Below, piece after piece: positions 6,098 to 8,692 of a stretch of DNA of 8,692 bases. Source of the DNA: an uncultured Eubacteriales bacterium (GTDB lineage: Bacteria > Bacillota > Clostridia > Oscillospirales > Acutalibacteraceae). The translations under genes and the position numbers were made by a program. The notes under the pieces are model-generated. The model had not been told where the DNA came from. It saw only the letters and a program-made list of their open reading frames with translations, and ran no database searches. Where the stretch lies: assembly GCA_934444695.1 (NCBI GenBank), contig CAKSDF010000079.1, positions 1 through 8,692 of the forward strand, written 5' to 3'. Each line of letters starts with the position of its first letter. Position 1 is the first letter of the stretch.

Positions 6098-6110
6098 GAA
6101 GGTCTTTAAA
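6092..6110 (+). repeat. Inverted repeat enclosing the ribosome binding site of the dehydrogenase gene
   Basis: TTTAAAG (6092-6098) and CTTTAAA (6104-6110) are perfect seven-base arms around AAGGT, ending directly before the ATG. The Shine-Dalgarno AGAAGG (6097-6102) lies in the loop and arm. In RNA this hairpin would partly occlude the binding site, and in DNA it repeats the TTTAAA unit of the neighbouring palindrome. Confidence 0.55.
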
Positions 6111-7379
6111 ATGAAAACAAAAGCAGTAAGAATTTACGGTGAAAACGACCTGCGCCTTGAGGAATTTGAACTTCCCGAGATGCAGGAGGACGAGATACTG
6201 CTCAAGGTAGTGTCCGACAGCATTTGTATGTCCACCTACAAGGCTGCCATCCAGGGCGCAAAGCATAAGCGCGTGCCCAACGACGTAGCCGAGAATCCCA
6301 CCATCGTAGGACACGAGTTCTGCGGCGAGATCGTTAAGGTGGGAAGCAAATGGGCAAACGACTTTAAAGAGGGTCAGCGCGTTTCCATTCAGCCGGCTCT
6401 TAACGACCCCGAGGACATTTATGCCGCTCCCGGTTATTCCTTCAGATACATCGGCGGCGATGCCACCTATGTTATCGTTCCCAATAAGGTTATGGAGCTT
6501 GGCTGCCTTCTGAATTACACGGGCGACGCCTTCTTCTACGGCTCCCTTTCCGAGCCTATGGCATGTATCGCCGGCGGACTTCATACCTCCTGGCACAACG
6601 TTCCCGGCCATCACTATGCTCATAAAATGGACATTGTACAAAACGGTAAAATGGCCATTCTCGCCGGCGCAGGTCCTATGGGACTGGGTGCAATCGACTA
6701 TGCCATTCATCGTGATGTTCATCCTTCTCTTCTGGTTGTCACCGATGTTGACGACGCAAGACTTGCCCGCGCAGCATCCATATACACCCCCGAGGATGCC
6801 AAGAAATTCGGCGTTGAGCTTCACTATGTAAACACCGCCTGCGATGATCCCGTAGGCGTGCTCCGCGGTCTGACCGGCGGCAAGGGATTTGACGATGTTT
6901 TCGTTTTCGCTCCCGTAAAACCCGTTGTTGAACAGGGCGGCGCAATCCTCGGTCACGACGGCTGCCTCAACTTCTTCGCAGGCCCCACCAAGACCGAGTT
7001 CTCGGCCGAATTCAATTTCTATAATGTTCATTACGATACCGCACACATCGCCGGCGATTCGGGCAGCAATATCGACGATGTCGTAGAGGTCATTTCCATG
7101 ATGGGCAGCGGAAAGGTCAACCCCGCTTCCATGATCACCCACGTCGGCGGTCTTGACAGCGTTGTGGAAACCACCCTTAACCTCCCCAACATCAAGGGCG
7201 GCAAAAAGCTCATCTATACCCACATTTCCATGCCCCTCACCGCCATTGCCGATTTTGAAAAACTGGGAGAAACCGCTCCCATGTTCAAAAAGCTGGCCGA
7301 GATCGTTGCCGAAAACAACGGACTGTGGTGCTATGAGGCCGAGAAATACCTTCTCGCAAATGCAAAATCCATCGACTGA
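6111..7379 (+). CDS. Zinc-type medium-chain dehydrogenase, SorE/sorbitol-dehydrogenase-like
   Basis: This 422-residue protein is a medium-chain dehydrogenase/reductase. Catalytic-zinc positions of the sorbitol-dehydrogenase branch are visible: Cys39 in DSICMSTYK, His68-Glu69 in VGHEFCGEI and Glu148 in SEPMAC. The four-cysteine structural-zinc lobe of alcohol dehydrogenases is absent. The Rossmann fold starts at GAGPMG (186-191), and the acidic Asp212 after the second strand suggests NAD rather than NADP. At 422 residues it is longer than the usual 340-360 and resembles the L-sorbose-1-phosphate reductase (SorE) group. That group oxidises or reduces a polyol phosphate/ketose phosphate pair. 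The exact substrate is inferred only. It is followed by a transaldolase gene, which supports sugar-phosphate metabolism. No phosphotransferase genes are in view. AGAAGG (6097-6102) sets the start. Confidence 0.85.
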   Translation: MKTKAVRIYGENDLRLEEFELPEMQEDEILLKVVSDSICMSTYKAAIQGAKHKRVPNDVAENPTIVGHEFCGEIVKVGSKWANDFKEGQRVSIQPALNDPEDIYAAPGYSFRYIGGDATYVIVPNKVMELGCLLNYTGDAFFYGSLSEPMACIAGGLHTSWHNVPGHHYAHKMDIVQNGKMAILAGAGPMGLGAIDYAIHRDVHPSLLVVTDVDDARLARAASIYTPEDAKKFGVELHYVNTACDDPVGVLRGLTGGKGFDDVFVFAPVKPVVEQGGAILGHDGCLNFFAGPTKTEFSAEFNFYNVHYDTAHIAGDSGSNIDDVVEVISMMGSGKVNPASMITHVGGLDSVVETTLNLPNIKGGKKLIYTHISMPLTAIADFEKLGETAPMFKKLAEIVAENNGLWCYEAEKYLLANAKSID

Positions 7380-7394
7380 TTTGTTTAAATTATG

Positions 7395-7435
7395 CCTTTT
7401 CCCGTTAAAGGATAAGCTCTTAAAGCGGGAAAAGG
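7395..7435 (+). repeat. Intercistronic hairpin between dehydrogenase and transaldolase genes
   Basis: CCTTTTCCCG (7395-7404) and CGGGAAAAGG (7426-7435) are perfect ten-base arms around a 21-base loop. No T-run follows, so this is not a standard terminator. It could be an RNA processing or stability element separating the two messages, or a protein-binding site. Confidence 0.6.
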
Positions 7436-7462
7436 TCAATTGTAATATTGGAGGAAAATAAA

Positions 7463-8110
7463 ATGAAAATCTTTCTCGACAGCGCAAATATCGAGCAGAT
7501 CAAAACCGCTTACGATATGGGCGCCATCACCGGTGTAACCACCAACCCCTCGATCATTTCGAGAGAAAACAGAAAGTTTGACGATCTTCTCACCGACATC
7601 ACCGCAATTATGACCGACGGCCCCGTTTTTGCCGAGGTTCTCAGCGTTGACGCCGAGGGTATGATTGAAGAAGGCAGAAAGCTTGCCGCAAAGAGCAAGA
7701 ACATCGTTGTTAAGATTCCCATGATCCCCGAAGGACTTAAGGCCGTTAAGACCCTTTCTTCCGAGGGTATCACCGTTTGCAACACTGTTGTTTTCTCCTC
7801 CTGCCAGGCCATTCTTGCCGCTAATGCAGGCGCTTCCTATGTTGCTCCCTTCGTAGGCCGTATGGACGACATCGGCGAGAACGGACTCAACCTCGTTGCC
7901 GAGATCCGCGAGATCTTCGACGCTCAGGGCATCGACACCAAGATCGTTGCCGCATCGGTCCGTCATCCCGTTCATGTTGCCGAGCTTGCCAGAATGGGCA
8001 CCGACATTGCCACCATGCCCTTCAAGGTGGTTATGCAGATGGCTACCAACCCCAACTCCGCCAGAGCCGTTGAAGGCTTCCTCAAGGACTGGGAAAAGGT
8101 TCCTAAATAA
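7463..8110 (+). CDS. tal: Transaldolase, TalC/FSA family
   Basis: This 215-residue protein belongs to the small transaldolase/fructose-6-phosphate aldolase family. The Schiff-base Lys84 lies in IVVKIPM; Asp6, Thr27-Asn28 (GVTTNPS) and Arg133 (VGRMDD) are also conserved. Two residues separate the activities: at the FSA Gln59 position this protein has Glu58 (FAEVLS), and at the FSA Tyr131 position it has Phe130 (VAPFVGR). Both match true transaldolases, such as the Bacillus subtilis enzyme, so it should move dihydroxyacetone units between sugar phosphates in the non-oxidative pentose phosphate pathway. GGAGGA (7450-7455), seven bases before the ATG, fixes the start; an in-frame TTG at 7448 lies within that binding site. 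Codons are strongly biased, which suggests high expression. Confidence 0.93.
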   Translation: MKIFLDSANIEQIKTAYDMGAITGVTTNPSIISRENRKFDDLLTDITAIMTDGPVFAEVLSVDAEGMIEEGRKLAAKSKNIVVKIPMIPEGLKAVKTLSSEGITVCNTVVFSSCQAILAANAGASYVAPFVGRMDDIGENGLNLVAEIREIFDAQGIDTKIVAASVRHPVHVAELARMGTDIATMPFKVVMQMATNPNSARAVEGFLKDWEKVPK

Positions 8111-8126
8111 TCAAGGCGCAAAAATC

Positions 8127-8157
8127 AAAAGAGGACTCACCGCGAGTCCTCTTTTTT
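8127..8157 (+). terminator. Strong factor-independent terminator, probably bidirectional
   Basis: GAGGACTC (8131-8138) and GAGTCCTC (8144-8151) form a perfect eight-base stem with an ACCGC loop, followed by TTTTTT. AAAA before the stem extends pairing to 12 bases and gives a TTTT after the hairpin on the minus strand. It ends the transaldolase transcript and can also serve the convergent regulator gene, whose stop codon lies in its loop. Confidence 0.93.
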
Positions 8158-8376
8158 GTTTATAGAATTATTAAATGAAATATCCAAGAGATAATCGGCC
8201 GAAATCTTAAAAAATTTACACAGTACTCTAAGGTCGTCCATGCTCGGCTCGTATTTGTCACATTCTATATAGGATATGCGTCTTTGAGTCATTCCGGTGG
8301 CTTTCCCGAGCTCGGTTTGATTAAGTCCCGCTTCTTCCCTTAGGTTCCTTATTTTCTCGCCAAAGGTTATTTTCAT
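8137..8376 (-). CDS. XRE/Cro-cI-family transcriptional regulator
   Basis: This 79-residue protein is almost only one helix-turn-helix domain (about 5-63) of the XRE type: FGEKIRNLREEAGLNQTELG, the recognition segment TGMTQRRISYIE (27-38) and PSMDDLRVLCKFFKISADYLL (44-64). It has no sensor domain, so it probably acts as a simple dimeric repressor. The ATG at 8376 is chosen over an in-frame GTG at 8385 because GGTGA sits five bases before it and the GTG has no binding site. A TATAAT (8398-8393) lies just upstream. The gene is divergent from the zinc-ribbon gene, with two matching operator-like sites between them, which suggests that it represses both. The last residues (EDSR) are encoded by the terminator stem. 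Confidence 0.9.
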   Translation of the reverse strand: MKITFGEKIRNLREEAGLNQTELGKATGMTQRRISYIECDKYEPSMDDLRVLCKFFKISADYLLDISFNNSINKKEDSR

Positions 8377-8392
8377 TTCAATCACCGCAAGT

Positions 8393-8398
8393 ATTATA
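8393..8398 (-). promoter_or_regulatory. -10 box of the XRE regulator gene
   Basis: A perfect TATAAT is read on the minus strand 17 bases before the ATG. Its -35 region (about 8416-8421) has no good consensus and overlaps the -35 of the divergent plus-strand promoter. The operator-like site 8402-8418 fills its spacer. Confidence 0.55.
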
Positions 8399-8401
8399 AA
8401 A

Positions 8402-8418
8402 TAGACGGTATCTTTCTA
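8402..8418. promoter_or_regulatory. Operator-like site O1
   Basis: TAGACGGTATCTTTCTA is a 17-base site with TAGA/TCTA half-sites and a nine-base centre. Its reverse complement matches site O2 in 14 of 17 positions. It covers the spacer of the regulator gene's promoter. Confidence 0.6.
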
Positions 8419-8447
8419 TTGACTTTTAGAAAGAAAATGTCTATAAT
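8419..8447 (+). promoter_or_regulatory. Promoter of the zinc-ribbon protein gene
   Basis: TTGACT (8419-8424), a 17-base spacer and a perfect TATAAT (8442-8447) make a near-consensus promoter. The -35 lies exactly between the two operator-like sites, and O2 occupies the spacer and the first bases of the -10, so a bound repressor would block polymerase. Confidence 0.85.
8427..8443. promoter_or_regulatory. Operator-like site O2
   Basis: TAGAAAGAAAATGTCTA has the same TAGA/TCTA ends and nine-base centre as O1, in opposite orientation. O1 and O2 together form a 44-bp interrupted dyad (8401-8444). Confidence 0.6.
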
Positions 8448-8482
8448 AAACTTGTAGATAATTGTTGAAGGAGAGATAGTGT

Positions 8483-8692
8483 GTGAAAAGTATGGTGTGC
8501 GAAATGTGCGGAAGTAATGATATTGTTAAAAAGGACGGGCTTTATGTTTGTCAATTTTGCGGAACAAAATATTCTGTAGAAGATGCAAAAAAGATGATGA
8601 TAGACGGAACGACTACATTATATTTTATTGCGCCGAAAGAGTGGCTTGGCGGATTATATCCTGAGGCTGTTTCCGCAGAAATTGGTGTAGAG
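8483..8692 (+). CDS. Zinc-ribbon protein, N-terminal part (cut by window edge)
   Basis: The first 70 codons of a gene run off the right edge. The product begins with a zinc ribbon: CEMC (Cys6, Cys9 from the GTG start) and CQFC (Cys23, Cys26). This is followed by GTKYSVEDAKKMM, a phrase common at the start of clostridial zinc-ribbon proteins of unknown function. The next part, DGTTTLYFIAPKEWLGGLYP, I do not recognise. The GTG start is preferred because GGAGAG (8470-8475) lies seven bases before it; the alternative ATG at 8492 is 16 bases from that site. A strong promoter with two operator-like sites precedes it, and the divergent XRE regulator is its likely repressor. The stretch uses more A/T-ending codons, such as TTA and ATA, than the genes to the left. 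Confidence 0.75.
   Translation, partial: MKSMVCEMCGSNDIVKKDGLYVCQFCGTKYSVEDAKKMMIDGTTTLYFIAPKEWLGGLYPEAVSAEIGVE

Noticed and set aside
6093..7487. Long minus-strand open frame (464 codons) opposite the dehydrogenase gene
   Set aside because: It lies antisense to a clear enzyme gene with its own ribosome binding site, and the translation resembles no known protein. It is a codon-bias shadow.
7436..7975. Minus-strand open frame (179 codons) opposite the transaldolase gene
   Set aside because: It is antisense to a highly conserved enzyme, with no ribosome binding site or family resemblance.
1..8692. CRISPR array, tRNA/rRNA genes, insertion sequences or an origin
   Set aside because: No regularly spaced direct repeats, tRNA-like cloverleaf with conserved arms, transposase-like protein or DnaA-box cluster was seen on either strand.

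Overview
The window looks like chromosomal DNA of an anaerobic Firmicute of the class Clostridia, probably near the Oscillospiraceae/Ruminococcaceae. This is inferred from the L21-Prp-L27 gene trio with a Prp-cleavable L27 extension, the Obg-MrnC neighbourhood, strong GGAGG-type ribosome binding sites, TTGACA/TATAAT promoters and a cohesin-like lipoprotein. No tRNA, rRNA, CRISPR array, insertion sequence or prophage gene was seen.

Left block, minus strand (3450 down to 1): a strong promoter and a structured leader precede rplU (L21), prp (cysteine protease that trims L27), rpmA (L27), obgE (ribosome-assembly GTPase), mrnC (Mini-RNase III, 23S rRNA maturation) and the start of a DMT-family permease that runs off the left edge. 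Five of the six genes serve 50S ribosome biogenesis. The first three are tightly coupled by stop/start overlaps. A hairpin followed by T-runs separates them from obgE and probably lowers downstream expression.

Middle, plus strand (3489 to 5931): a divergent promoter drives a PHP-domain metal-dependent phosphoesterase, followed by a complete EamA/DMT permease. The permease's Shine-Dalgarno sits in front of an ATA codon instead of an ATG. A lipoprotein gene with its own promoter follows; it encodes a lipobox, a low-complexity linker and one cohesin-like domain.

Right-middle, plus strand (6067 to 8157): a two-gene sugar-phosphate unit holds a zinc-type medium-chain dehydrogenase resembling sorbitol dehydrogenase/SorE and a small TalC/FSA-family transaldolase. 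The unit has an unusual palindromic leader, an intercistronic hairpin and a strong, probably bidirectional, terminator. Active-site residues of the second enzyme predict a true transaldolase rather than a fructose-6-phosphate aldolase.

Right end: a small XRE-family repressor gene (minus) is divergent from a zinc-ribbon protein gene (plus) that is cut by the window edge. Between them two 17-bp operator-like sites of opposite orientation form a 44-bp dyad exactly centred on the plus-strand -35 box. This looks like an autoregulated repressor switch and is the most suggestive uncharacterised element of the window. The end of the window is also visibly richer in A+T than the rest.
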